DNA of 18,480 bases from an uncultured Caulobacteraceae bacterium (lineage in GTDB: Bacteria > Pseudomonadota > Alphaproteobacteria > Caulobacterales > TH1-2): positions 1-18,480 of the forward strand of contig CALBST010000417.1 in assembly GCA_937967425.1 (NCBI GenBank). The letters run 5' to 3'. Within the stretch, counting starts at the first letter, position 1. Every line of letters begins with the position of its first letter. Positions 1 to 6,866 of this stretch are shown piece after piece. Below the pieces are notes generated by a model. That model did no database searches. It was not told where the DNA came from and saw only the letters and a list, made by a program, of their open reading frames with translations. Position numbers and translations under genes: made by a program.

Positions 1-55
1 AGAGCCGCAGCCTTCCAAGCTGAAGACGAGGGTTCGATTCCCTCTACCCGCTCCA
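1..55 (+). tRNA. tRNA-Gly (anticodon TCC), 5' part outside the window
   Basis: This is the 3' portion of a glycine tRNA that decodes GGA and GGG codons. The seven-base anticodon loop CTTCCAA lies at 12-18, with anticodon TCC at 14-16. The T arm is clear: GAGGG (28-32), loop TTCGATT (33-39), CCCTC (40-44). The 3' acceptor strand TACCCGC (45-51) is followed by discriminator T and an encoded CCA (53-55). The anticodon stem has four good pairs, and its outer pair is G-A. The acceptor 5' strand and the D arm lie before position 1. No clear terminator follows it. Confidence 0.93.
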
Positions 56-264
56 TTTCCCACTTCTTGTACAACAGCCGCGCCGTGACGCTTCGGTAAT
101 GTCGGCGCGCGACGCGTTGCCGCTTAGGCGGTCAGTGCGCCCAGTTGCGCAGCGTTGATTGCCTTTTTCCCCGGGAAAGCGAACGCCTGAGGCGCGCGAG
201 TGTTTGCTGCACCGCGACAGTGGATAATAGTGAGACCTCGTGAAGCCTTTGACGGGAGGCCTCT

Positions 265-1065
265 ATGACGCTGGCGAAAGCGATCCGCCGGACGGTGCTG
301 GGTTCGTTTGCGCTGCTGCTCGGCGGCTGCGTGGGTATGGACGTGCCGACGCGCGACGAGTTCATGCGCGTGCCGCGTGAGATCCGCACAGGCGTCGCCG
401 AAAGCGTGATCGAGCGCGTGGAAAGTAGCGTCGACCCCGCCGAGGTTGCCGCCGCAGTACAGGCTATCGTCGCCGCGGCGCCGCTTTGTTACCCTTGGCC
501 GGGCCTTTGGCTCGACGCCAGCGACCGCCGCAACGTCTATTTCGCCCGCTACGACCTGATGTCTCGTGACTGGGGAGATGAGGTGACTTCAGTCAGCCAG
601 CAGCGGATGCGTGAGTTCGTCGATCTGGGCTTTCTGATTGCGCGCGATCGGCCAGACATCGGGCCAGGTGTCGTTGAATACGTTCTCAGCAGCGATGGCG
701 TCGCGTTTCTTCGGGGCTCCCCATACGGCGGCGCACGTCCTCAGTTCTGTCCGAATTCGCAGCGCCGCGTGAGCGAAGTCACGAACATGGAATTCGGCCA
801 GTTTGAGTGTGGAAGCCTGCGCGTGACGTTTACGCACGTCGCCGATACTTGGCCAAGCTGGGCGCGCACCGAACAGGCGCGCCAGCGGGTCGACGCCACT
901 TGGGCGCCGCCAACCATTCCGCTGACCGGCCAAGTGACGCTTGGCCGGCAATGGTTCCGCCAGGGCGCTGCGCCTCCGGGGGTTCAGAGCGGTAGTCTCC
1001 GATCGCTCTGTCTCGACGGCGCGCGTCAAGTGATCGGCGACGATCTCAATATGAACGCCCAATAA
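265..1065 (+). CDS. Putative lipoprotein of unknown function
   Basis: I do not recognise this 266-residue protein family. The N-terminus is a typical lipoprotein signal: a basic start (K5, R8, R9), a hydrophobic stretch and a lipobox LGGC with the acylated cysteine at residue 22. Residue +2 is Val, so there is no inner-membrane retention aspartate, and outer-membrane sorting is the simpler guess. The mature part has four further cysteines (about 75, 162, 182, 249) that could form periplasmic disulfides, and it is rich in Trp and Arg towards the C-terminus. The ATG at 265 is chosen because GGGAGG (254-259) sits five bases upstream and the lipoprotein signal begins there. The gene converges on the dodecin gene with only ten bases between stop codons and no visible terminator. 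Confidence 0.8.
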   Translation: MTLAKAIRRTVLGSFALLLGGCVGMDVPTRDEFMRVPREIRTGVAESVIERVESSVDPAEVAAAVQAIVAAAPLCYPWPGLWLDASDRRNVYFARYDLMSRDWGDEVTSVSQQRMREFVDLGFLIARDRPDIGPGVVEYVLSSDGVAFLRGSPYGGARPQFCPNSQRRVSEVTNMEFGQFECGSLRVTFTHVADTWPSWARTEQARQRVDATWAPPTIPLTGQVTLGRQWFRQGAAPPGVQSGSLRSLCLDGARQVIGDDLNMNAQ

Positions 1066-1075
1066 TCAGGCGCGG

Positions 1076-1276
1076 TCAGTTCAGAACGAACGTCACCTTC
1101 ATGTTGACGCGCCACTCGCTGATTTTGCCGTTCTTGGCGGTGACCTTGATGTCCTGAATCCAAGCGCCTTCGACATTCTCAAGCGTGTCTGACGCCTTCG
1201 CCATACCTTGCTCGATAGCGTCCTCCAGTCCCTTTTTCGAACCGGCGGTGACTTCGATCACTTTCGCGACTGCCAT
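1076..1276 (-). CDS. Dodecin family flavin-binding protein
   Basis: This encodes a 66-residue dodecin, a small protein that assembles into a hollow dodecamer and binds flavins (riboflavin, FMN, FAD) as a store or buffer in the cytoplasm. The sequence follows the family closely: MAVAKVIEVTAGSKKGLEDA at the start, the conserved tryptophan at residue 39 in GAWIQDIKV whose side chain stacks on the flavin in characterised dodecins, then GKISEWRVNMKVTF at the end. A longer reading frame extends upstream, but the ATG at 1274-1276 is chosen because AGGAGG (complement of 1282-1287) lies five bases before it and the family begins there. The gene is 52 bases downstream of the btuB-like gene on the same strand, so it may share the B12-controlled transcript. 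Its ribosome binding site lies inside a strong hairpin. Confidence 0.93.
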   Translation of the reverse strand: MAVAKVIEVTAGSKKGLEDAIEQGMAKASDTLENVEGAWIQDIKVTAKNGKISEWRVNMKVTFVLN

Positions 1277-1278
1277 GA

Positions 1279-1305
1279 CGTCCTCCTGTTTTGGACAGGA
1301 GGACG
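1279..1305 (-). promoter_or_regulatory. Hairpin covering the dodecin ribosome binding site
   Basis: A perfect 11-bp inverted repeat, CGTCCTCCTGT at 1279-1289 and ACAGGAGGACG at 1295-1305, has a five-base loop. In the minus-strand mRNA the 3' arm holds the Shine-Dalgarno AGGAGG and ends two bases before the dodecin ATG. The 5' arm holds the complementary CCUCCU. No T run follows, so it is not an ordinary terminator. Folding would block ribosome entry unless the hairpin is opened by temperature, a ligand, a protein or a translating ribosome. The structure is seen directly; the regulatory role is inference. Confidence 0.6.
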
Positions 1306-1328
1306 CTAGGCCTAAGGGGTGTGTTCGC

Positions 1329-3269
1329 CTAGTTGGAACCGGCGCGGAGCCGCAGCCCGACCGTGATCGCGCGCGGCGTACTGGTGACGCCGTTGGCGGC
1401 TTCGTAGGTTTCATCGAGCGCATTATCGGCAGCAACGTATGCCGACACGTTCGGTGAAAACTCATAACCGAGCGACGCGCGCACTACATCGTATTCACTG
1501 ACAACGCCGGTGTAGGGCGGTCCGGCGGCGCCGAAGCTGTCGTCGCCGTAGAGAAAATCCTGCCGGTCACCGACGCTGCGCCAGGAAAGGCGGCCGGTGA
1601 AGGCGCCTTGCGTGATGTTCGCGGACGCCGTCCAGACATCTTGGGGCCGTCGCAGCAATTCGGTGTTCGTGACCGTATCCTGCGCATCCGTGTAAATGTA
1701 AGCGCCGTGCAGCGTTAGCCACGAGGTCGGGCGGATGGCGGCGCGCACCTCCGCTGTGTTGATTTCGGCTTCGTCGATGTTGGCGTAGGTGAAGCCGAAG
1801 AAGTCGATCATGTCTTTGAGGTTGGTGTGGCGGTAGAGCGCGTTGAGTTCGAGGCCGAGGTCTTGGCCGAATGCACCGAAGCGCAGATCGCCGCCGAGTT
1901 CCCAGCTTTCGCCCTGTTCCGGATCGAGGTCGGGCACGCCGGCGCTCGAATAGCGTTCGTAGAGCGAGGGCGCTCGGAACGACGTGCCGTAGGCGCCGTA
2001 GACGCGCGCCATCTCGCTGAGATCGAACGAGGCGCCGATCCGCCAAGTCGTTTGCGTGCCGAAGCCTTCGAACTCATCGACGCGCACAGCGCCAGTAAGG
2101 CTGATCGCGCCAGCGCGGCCCTGAGCGGTGACAAATCCGCCCGTTTGATCGTGCTCGGCGTTCGTGAACGAGAACGGTGGCGGGAAGCCGAACCCTTGCG
2201 CGATGTGTGCTTTCTCGCGTTCGCCCACGACGCCCGCGATGATGGCGACATCGTGCAGGCCACCGACATTGCCGGCGCGCCAATTCAGGGTCAAATCGGC
2301 AAAGCGCCGCTCGCCGGTGAAACTGTCCGTGAGCGCGCCGAACCGGTTGGAGACGCGGTCCTGATCAACGCCGCCCACGCTGGCGCGGAGCGATAGTGCG
2401 TCGCTCAGGTCCCACGTCGCGCCGAGGCGCGCGACGGTCACGTCATTTTGCCCGATCTCGGCATCCGCGGAATCGACGCGTGTCTCGCGATAAGGCGCGA
2501 CGAACTCGAAGTCGAAAACGTCGATTTCAGCGCCCGACCTGCGATGACGCGCAAGCAGATCGACTGAGAATCTCGGCGTGACTTGGAGGTCGAAAACGCC
2601 GGTGAAAGCCGACGATTCCGCGCCGTCTTCTTCGCCCGTATGGGTGACCATGCGCTCGGGCACGAGGTCGAAACCATCGGTGACAAAGCCCTCGCCGGTA
2701 ATCGCATAACGGAAATTCCCGAGCGTTCCATCGATGCCCGCTGCAACGCTCACCGTTTCGAATGAGCCCGCCGCGAAGTCGAGGCGTGCGTTGAGCGGAC
2801 CATCGCCGCCGCGCCGCGCGATCATGTTGACGACGCCGCCAATCGCATCCGAGCCGAACACAGCGCTCATCGGGCCTTCGACGACTTCGAGTCGCATCAG
2901 GCCGTTGATCTGATCTTGGCCGCCGTCGAACGACGAGTTCGGCGTCGACGGATCATTGAGGCGAATTCCGTCAAACAGAACGAGCGTGTGATAGGAATTG
3001 GCGCCGCCGGCGAAGATGCTTGTCTGCTGACCGATGCCGCCGCTCGACACGACGCCGAGGCCGGGCGCCTCCTCCAGGGCTTGAGCCAATGTCGTTTGGC
3101 CGCGTGAGAGAGCGTCCTCAACGTCGATGACTGTGACATCGGCAGGCAGGTCGCGAACCGGTGTCTCGACGCGGGTGGCGGTGACGACGAGGTCGTCCGC
3201 GTCCTGAGCGTAGGCTGGGGCGGCCAAGGCTGTGGCCGCGAGCAGCGCAATCGTGAACTTACTTTGCAT
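1329..3269 (-). CDS. btuB: TonB-dependent outer membrane receptor, BtuB-like (vitamin B12 uptake)
   Basis: This encodes a 646-residue TonB-dependent receptor that imports a scarce ligand across the outer membrane using energy from TonB-ExbB-ExbD. Residues 1-21 are a Sec signal peptide with cleavage expected after AYA. A TonB box (DDLVVTATR, about 25-33) follows. The plug domain (to about 150) shows the family motifs TLVLFDGIRLNDPS and GPMSAVFGSDAIGGVVNM. The rest is an Asp/Gly/aromatic-rich beta barrel ending in ITVGLRLRAGSN. The last residue is Asn, not the usual aromatic residue. Cobalamin as the substrate is supported by the cobalamin riboswitch immediately upstream; the protein sequence alone would also fit another corrinoid or a related ligand. 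GGGGA lies six bases before the ATG. Dodecin follows downstream on the same strand. Confidence 0.9.
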   Translation of the reverse strand: MQSKFTIALLAATALAAPAYAQDADDLVVTATRVETPVRDLPADVTVIDVEDALSRGQTTLAQALEEAPGLGVVSSGGIGQQTSIFAGGANSYHTLVLFDGIRLNDPSTPNSSFDGGQDQINGLMRLEVVEGPMSAVFGSDAIGGVVNMIARRGGDGPLNARLDFAAGSFETVSVAAGIDGTLGNFRYAITGEGFVTDGFDLVPERMVTHTGEEDGAESSAFTGVFDLQVTPRFSVDLLARHRRSGAEIDVFDFEFVAPYRETRVDSADAEIGQNDVTVARLGATWDLSDALSLRASVGGVDQDRVSNRFGALTDSFTGERRFADLTLNWRAGNVGGLHDVAIIAGVVGEREKAHIAQGFGFPPPFSFTNAEHDQTGGFVTAQGRAGAISLTGAVRVDEFEGFGTQTTWRIGASFDLSEMARVYGAYGTSFRAPSLYERYSSAGVPDLDPEQGESWELGGDLRFGAFGQDLGLELNALYRHTNLKDMIDFFGFTYANIDEAEINTAEVRAAIRPTSWLTLHGAYIYTDAQDTVTNTELLRRPQDVWTASANITQGAFTGRLSWRSVGDRQDFLYGDDSFGAAGPPYTGVVSEYDVVRASLGYEFSPNVSAYVAADNALDETYEAANGVTSTPRAITVGLRLRAGSN

Positions 3270-3276
3270 GGGTGGT

Positions 3277-3334
3277 CCCCGCTTTTGCGGCGCACCCCGT
3301 CCCCACGGGCGCGCGAGTACAGCGACAAGCGGGG
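3277..3334 (-). promoter_or_regulatory. Possible expression platform between the riboswitch and btuB
   Basis: The leader between the riboswitch and the btuB start is about 150 bases. The Shine-Dalgarno region GCGGGG (complement of 3277-3282) is exactly complementary to CCCCGC (complement of 3329-3334) upstream in the same transcript, so a long-range stem could hide the start site. A second GC-rich palindromic block (3330-3354, core GCGTGA / TCACGC) borders it and could compete. There is no hairpin followed by a T run, so translational control looks more likely than termination. This is inference from pairing only. Confidence 0.35.
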
Positions 3335-3419
3335 CGTGAAATCACGCGGGGCCGCCCGCGTCGCTGCAACGGAGAGTTCCGGTTCGACGGCTGGACCCGG
3401 CCGGGCGAACGAGCGACGT

Positions 3420-3620
3420 GCGGCGGCAGGTCTCCTGGCTCACGGCTCAAACGCGTTCCCGCCGCCTTCCCAGGCCGTTTCAGACCCAGTGGCATGATGG
3501 CGGGAGCGCTCGCCGCTTACAGTTGCGGGCACAGCTGCGGACTGGAGATTGGAAACCCCGCACCGCATTCCCATTTCGCGTCCTCGTCGGACGACCGTCG
3601 CGGAATGACCATTAGCCGCG
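3420..3620 (-). promoter_or_regulatory. Cobalamin (adenosylcobalamin) riboswitch
   Basis: On the minus strand this region carries every conserved block of the classical B12 riboswitch, in order: TAATGGTC near the 5' end (about 3605-3614), GGGAATGCGGTG (3561-3572), GCAACTGTAAGCG (3514-3526), GCCACTG (3487-3493), GGGAAGG (3465-3471), and the B12 box AGCCAGGAGACCTGCC (3425-3440). A closing stem can form between GCGGC (complement of 3615-3619) and GCCGC (complement of 3420-3424). Known members bind adenosylcobalamin and repress downstream genes. Here the target is the BtuB-like receptor starting at 3269, and perhaps also dodecin. The outer limits are approximate. Confidence 0.95.
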
Positions 3621-3650
3621 CCGGATCAGCATTCCAAGGCGTTGCAGGGC

Positions 3651-3678
3651 TTGACGTGCGCGCGGGTGCGGCTAAAGA
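3651..3678 (+). promoter_or_regulatory. Probable tuf promoter with an overlapping inverted repeat
   Basis: TTGACG (3651-3656) and TAAAGA (3673-3678) are 16 bases apart. The fit to the Caulobacter-type housekeeping consensus (TTGACGS, 10-14 bases, GCTANAWC) is reasonable, since GCTAAAGA begins at 3671. The -10 region sits in the loop of a perfect 7-bp inverted repeat, GGTGCGG (3665-3671) and CCGCACC (3680-3686). It would give a tuf leader of about 70 bases. The 5' end of the divergent riboswitch is only about 30 bases from the -35 box. Confidence 0.5.
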
Positions 3679-3756
3679 CCCGCACCTTACGCGCGCTTCG
3701 GCTTGGCCTGAGCGCCGACGATCTATTTTAGATGCCCGGAGAGACAGGACCTCAAG

Positions 3757-4947
3757 ATGGCCAAGGAAAAGTTTGAGCGGACAAAGCCGCACTGCAACAT
3801 CGGCACGATTGGTCACGTCGACCACGGCAAGACGACGCTCACGGCGGCCATCACCATGACGCTGGCGAAGAAGGGCCAGGCGAAGGCCATGTCGTACGCC
3901 GACATCGACGCCGCGCCGGAAGAGAAGGCTCGCGGCATCACCATCAACACCGCGCACGTCGAGTACGAGACGGCCGATCGCCACTACGCGCACGTCGACT
4001 GCCCCGGCCACGCCGACTACGTGAAAAACATGATCACGGGCGCCGCCCAGATGGACGGCGCGATCCTGGTTGTGTCCGCCGCTGACGGCCCGATGCCGCA
4101 AACGCGTGAGCACATCTTGCTCGCCCGTCAGGTCGGCGTTCCGGCGCTGGTCGTGTTCATGAACAAGGTCGACATGGTCGACGACCCGGAACTCCTCGAC
4201 CTAGTCGAGATGGAAGTTCGCGAGCTCTTGAGCTCCTACAACTTCCCAGGCGACGAAATTCCGATCGTGAAGGGCTCTGCTCTCGCGGCGGTCGAAGGTC
4301 GCGATGCGCCGATCGGCGAAGACGCAATCATGAACCTCATGACCGCGGTCGACACCTACATCCCGCAACCGGCGCGTCCGCTGGACATGCCGTTCCTGAT
4401 GCCGGTCGAAGACGTGTTTTCGATTTCGGGCCGCGGCACGGTTGTTACGGGCCGGGTCGAGAAGGGCGTCGTGAAGGTTGGCGACGAAATCGAAATCATC
4501 GGCATCCGTCCGACCACGAAGACGACCTGTACGGGCGTGGAAATGTTCCGCAAGCTGCTCGATCAGGGTCAAGCCGGCGATAACATCGGTGCGTTGCTCC
4601 GCGGTGTCGACCGTGACGGTGTCGAGCGTGGCCAAGTGCTTGCGAAGCCGGGCTCGATCACGCCGCACAAGAAGTTCGAAGCCGAAGTCTACGTCTTGAC
4701 GAAGGAAGAAGGCGGCCGTCACACGCCGTTCTTCACCAACTATCGTCCGCAGTTCTACTTCCGCACCACCGACGTCACCGGCATCGTCCAATTGCCGGAA
4801 GGCGTCGAAATGGTCATGCCGGGCGACAACATCAAAATGACGGTCGAGCTGATCAACCCGATCGCCATGGACCAAGGTCTCCGTTTCGCCATCCGCGAAG
4901 GCGGCCGCACGGTTGGTTCGGGCGTCGTGGCGAAGGTCATCGAATAG
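3757..4947 (+). CDS. tuf: Elongation factor Tu
   Basis: EF-Tu is the GTPase that carries aminoacyl-tRNA to the ribosomal A site. The protein is full length at 396 residues. The G domain shows G1 GHVDHGKT (19-26), switch I around RGITI (59-63), G3 DCPGH (81-85, with the catalytic histidine at 85) and G4 NKVD (136-139). Domains 2 and 3 follow, with the conserved [13 protein letters not shown] and the C-terminal [15 protein letters not shown]. The start has AGGA (3746-3749) seven bases upstream. The gene appears to be its own transcription unit, with a promoter region upstream and a strong terminator 24 bases after the stop. In many alphaproteobacteria tuf follows fusA or leads directly into rpsJ. 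Here its upstream neighbour is a B12 unit and a non-ribosomal gene separates it from rpsJ. Confidence 0.99.
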   Translation: MAKEKFERTKPHCNIGTIGHVDHGKTTLTAAITMTLAKKGQAKAMSYADIDAAPEEKARGITINTAHVEYETADRHYAHVDCPGHADYVKNMITGAAQMDGAILVVSAADGPMPQTREHILLARQVGVPALVVFMNKVDMVDDPELLDLVEMEVRELLSSYNFPGDEIPIVKGSALAAVEGRDAPIGEDAIMNLMTAVDTYIPQPARPLDMPFLMPVEDVFSISGRGTVVTGRVEKGVVKVGDEIEIIGIRPTTKTTCTGVEMFRKLLDQGQAGDNIGALLRGVDRDGVERGQVLAKPGSITPHKKFEAEVYVLTKEEGGRHTPFFTNYRPQFYFRTTDVTGIVQLPEGVEMVMPGDNIKMTVELINPIAMDQGLRFAIREGGRTVGSGVVAKVIE

Positions 4948-4971
4948 TCTGAGCGCCTCGGCGACATGACG

Positions 4972-5003
4972 AAGGCCCCGGAGATCGATCTCCGGGGCCT
5001 TTT
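4972..5003 (+). terminator. Intrinsic terminator of tuf
   Basis: Positions 4972-5001 form a perfect 30-base palindrome (arms of up to 15 bases, starting AAGGCCCCGG and ending CCGGGGCCTT) that runs directly into TTTT, with a further TTT after CG. It is a textbook Rho-independent terminator. Because it has A residues on its other flank it may also act on the minus strand. It separates tuf from the next gene, so an upstream-extended reading of that gene through the hairpin is unlikely. Confidence 0.93.
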
Positions 5004-5145
5004 CGTTTGGCCCCTTCGCGACGGGTTTGTGGTATCGCGAGACGTCGCATGCGGGCCGCGTTCGAATGCTTGCATCCGCCGGCCGGGTTGGGCGCATCTT
5101 AGGGGCAAGCGAGCCAGCCCGTCAGGGCGTGAGGGAGGCGTTTGG

Positions 5146-6147
5146 ATGGAACGGTTTGTGTTTGTGGCGGCGATCGCCTTCGCGATCATTTTTGGCGTGT
5201 TCGCGGCGTTCGGCGGCCCAAACTGGGTTCATATGGAGTGGGATGGCGAAGAGGGCGGGCGCGGCATCGCCTCGGTCGTATCCACCAGCCCCGGCTCCAT
5301 GCCCCCGGCCAGCTTCGAGGGCGGCGAGCTCCGCATTCGCAATATCGCGGCTCACGTCACCATCACGCCCGAGGACCGGACGGACTTTTCGATCGAAATC
5401 GACAATCAGGCCGGCCAATTGCCGATGCCGACTGTGGCCGCTGAGAACGGGCGTGTGCTGATCGATGGCCAATTGCGCGGCCGAGTCCGCGGTTGCGGTG
5501 AGGATGGCAGCGCCACGGTGCGTGGCTACGGCGATGGCGAATTGGAAGCAGCCGAGCTGCCCCGGATCACGATCCGCGCCCCTCGCACCCTCGATCTTGA
5601 CCGCAGTGGCGCGGGCACGACTGAAATTGGCGCCACGCAATCGCTCGAGCTTGAGGTCAGCGGCTGCAGCACGACAATCGCAGGCGATGTGGCAGGTGCT
5701 TTGACCATGGACCTGGCCGGCTCCGGCAACGTGAATGTCGGCGCCGCGCAAAGCCTGAGCGCCGACATCGCCGGTTCGGCCGACGTGGTGACCGGGGCAA
5801 TCGCCAACGGCGCCACCATTGACATCGCCGGCTCGGGCACCGTCACGATGGCCTCGCTGACCGGCGAGCTGAATTCCGATGGCGCAGGTTCGGGCAGCGT
5901 CACCGTCCGAGGCGGCGCAATCACCCTGGCCAGCATCGATTTGGCGGGCTCGGGCGACGTCTCGATCGCGGCTACGGTTCAGGATCTTAACGTCTCGATC
6001 GTGGGTTCGGGCGGGGTCGAAGTCACCGCGCCAGTCGGAAATATCGACGCAGAGATTGCTGGTTCGGGCAGCATCACGGCCCCGTCCGTCACCGGCTCAA
6101 TCCGCCAGGAAGTCTGGGGCTCGGGCGAGGTGACGGTGGGCCAGTAG
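5146..6147 (+). CDS. Membrane-anchored DUF2807 / GIN-type repeat protein
   Basis: This encodes 333 residues. An N-terminal hydrophobic segment (about 4-22) acts as an uncleaved anchor or signal, followed by an acidic linker and then a beta-rich region resembling the DUF2807 (putative GIN/auto-transporter adhesin head) family. From about residue 155 to the end it repeats a unit with a Gly-Ser-Gly core, typically D-(L/I)-A-G-S-G-x-V. The core glycines fall near 155, 173, 192, 210, 229, 248, 268, 287, 306 and 325, a spacing of 18-20 residues, which suggests a regular beta-solenoid in the periplasm. The exact role is unknown. The ATG at 5146 is preferred because GGGAGG (5133-5138) lies seven bases upstream; an open frame reaches back to 4966 but crosses the tuf terminator. 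I see no convincing promoter in 5004-5145. The gene lies between tuf and the S10 operon on the same strand. Confidence 0.85.
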   Translation: MERFVFVAAIAFAIIFGVFAAFGGPNWVHMEWDGEEGGRGIASVVSTSPGSMPPASFEGGELRIRNIAAHVTITPEDRTDFSIEIDNQAGQLPMPTVAAENGRVLIDGQLRGRVRGCGEDGSATVRGYGDGELEAAELPRITIRAPRTLDLDRSGAGTTEIGATQSLELEVSGCSTTIAGDVAGALTMDLAGSGNVNVGAAQSLSADIAGSADVVTGAIANGATIDIAGSGTVTMASLTGELNSDGAGSGSVTVRGGAITLASIDLAGSGDVSIAATVQDLNVSIVGSGGVEVTAPVGNIDAEIAGSGSITAPSVTGSIRQEVWGSGEVTVGQ

Positions 6148-6259
6148 GCCGACCCAGTGACCGCTCAGTCCACTTTGGCGCGGGGCGGACACGTCAGCGC
6201 GAGGATTGTCGCCCTGCATGTGGCGCTGAGCGGCAGTTGAGACATGCGCGAAACGCGCC

Positions 6260-6288
6260 TTGACGCCCCGGTTTCACCTCTGTAGGAC
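6260..6288 (+). promoter_or_regulatory. Probable promoter of the S10 operon
   Basis: TTGACG (6260-6265) and TAGGAC (6283-6288) are separated by 17 bases, a strong alphaproteobacterial housekeeping arrangement. It is the best promoter in the 399-base spacer between the DUF2807 gene and rpsJ. Initiation just downstream would give a leader of about 250 bases. The rest of the spacer before it (6148-6259) holds nothing I can name, apart from a widely spaced 8-base inverted repeat. Confidence 0.6.
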
Positions 6289-6375
6289 ACGCCCCTTCGA
6301 GCCGGCCGTAAGCTTCTGCTTAGACGCGGTTCGCAAGCTACGCTGCAGCTTCCTCGGACAAGCGGGGTTGAGCGC

Positions 6376-6394
6376 GCGGGGTCGAAGGCCCCGC
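6376..6394 (+). other. Hairpin in the S10 leader with an alternative pairing partner
   Basis: GCGGGG (6376-6381) and CCCCGC (6389-6394) form a 6-bp stem with a seven-base loop. A second copy of GCGGGG at 6362-6367 can pair with the same CCCCGC, so two mutually exclusive stems are possible. A run of six T lies at 6405-6410 but is ten bases from the stem, too far for a standard terminator. It precedes the stronger terminator-like hairpin in the same leader. Confidence 0.4.
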
Positions 6395-6425
6395 AAGATC
6401 AGCGTTTTTTGCGATCCACGCTTTC

Positions 6426-6456
6426 AAAGCGCCGTCCTGCTCGGGGCGGCGTTTTT
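6426..6456 (+). terminator. Terminator-like hairpin (possible attenuator) in the S10 leader
   Basis: CGCCGTCC (6430-6437) pairs with GGGCGGCG (6444-6451) through 8 bp including one G-T wobble, with a six-base loop. Five T follow directly (6452-6456), and they can also pair with AAAG at 6426-6429. This is an intrinsic terminator shape lying 90 bases before rpsJ and about 140 bases after the probable promoter. Since the ribosomal operon must be read through, it is best viewed as an attenuator. The alternative is that it ends transcripts from upstream and an unseen promoter lies after it. Confidence 0.6.
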
Positions 6457-6546
6457 CTCGTCGGCGAGCTTCAAAAGAAGCGCGTCGCCGAATTTTGCGT
6501 TCAGCGATGCAAGTCGCGGCGCAGGTGAATTTGGGAAGACTTTGCG

Positions 6547-6861
6547 ATGATGCAGCAAAACATCCGGATCAGGCTCAAGGCCTTTGATCACCGCACGCTT
6601 GATCTGTCGGCGAAGGAAATCGTGTCGACGGCTAAGCGCACGGGCGCGACGGTCATCGGCCCGGTGCCGCTGCCCACGCGCATTGAGAAGTTCACGGTCA
6701 ACCGCTCGCCGCACGTTGATAAGAAGAGCCGCGAGCAGTTCGAAATTCGCACGTTCAAGCGCGTGCTCGATATCGTTCAACCGACTCCGCAGACAGTCGA
6801 TGCGCTGATGAAGCTCGATCTGTCCGCAGGCGTCGACGTTCAAATCCAAGTGCTGGGTTGA
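6547..6861 (+). CDS. rpsJ: 30S ribosomal protein S10
   Basis: S10 is a 30S head protein and also the NusE subunit of antitermination complexes. The 104-residue length is normal. The start [20 protein letters not shown] and the block [42 protein letters not shown] (quoted only in outline: the GPVPLPT and [14 protein letters not shown] segments) are the family signatures. Two ATG codons stand in tandem at 6547 and 6550. GGGAAG (6533-6538) is eight bases before the first, which is therefore chosen. It is the first gene of the long ribosomal operon, preceded by a long structured leader, and rplC begins five bases after its stop. Confidence 0.98.
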   Translation: MMQQNIRIRLKAFDHRTLDLSAKEIVSTAKRTGATVIGPVPLPTRIEKFTVNRSPHVDKKSREQFEIRTFKRVLDIVQPTPQTVDALMKLDLSAGVDVQIQVLG

Positions 6862-6866
6862 TAGCG

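Noticed and set aside
204..228. Possible promoter before the lipoprotein gene (TTGCTG and GATAAT)
   Set aside because: The spacing is only 13 bases, too short for a standard promoter. No better pair was found in 56-264, where I see no other feature.
589..1062. A 157-codon open frame antisense to the lipoprotein gene
   Set aside because: No plausible ribosome binding site or domain is visible. The plus-strand frame has a clear lipoprotein signal and Shine-Dalgarno.
1306..1332. CTAGGC and GCCTAG flanking the end of btuB
   Set aside because: This is a 6-base repeat with a 15-base loop and no T run. It is too weak to call a terminator.
4201..5097. A 298-codon open frame antisense to tuf
   Set aside because: It is a shadow of EF-Tu codons on the other strand, crosses the tuf terminator and shows no recognisable domain.
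4966..5145. A 60-codon upstream extension of the DUF2807 protein
   Set aside because: It would translate through the perfect tuf terminator. A better ribosome binding site and a membrane segment begin at 5146.
6161..6233. Inverted repeat CCGCTCAG and CTGAGCGG
   Set aside because: The arms are 57 bases apart and only 8 bases long, and they lie before the promoter, so chance is a sufficient explanation.
6260..6550. A 96-codon open frame in the S10 leader
   Set aside because: It starts with TTG inside the proposed promoter, has no ribosome binding site, and runs through the terminator-like hairpin.
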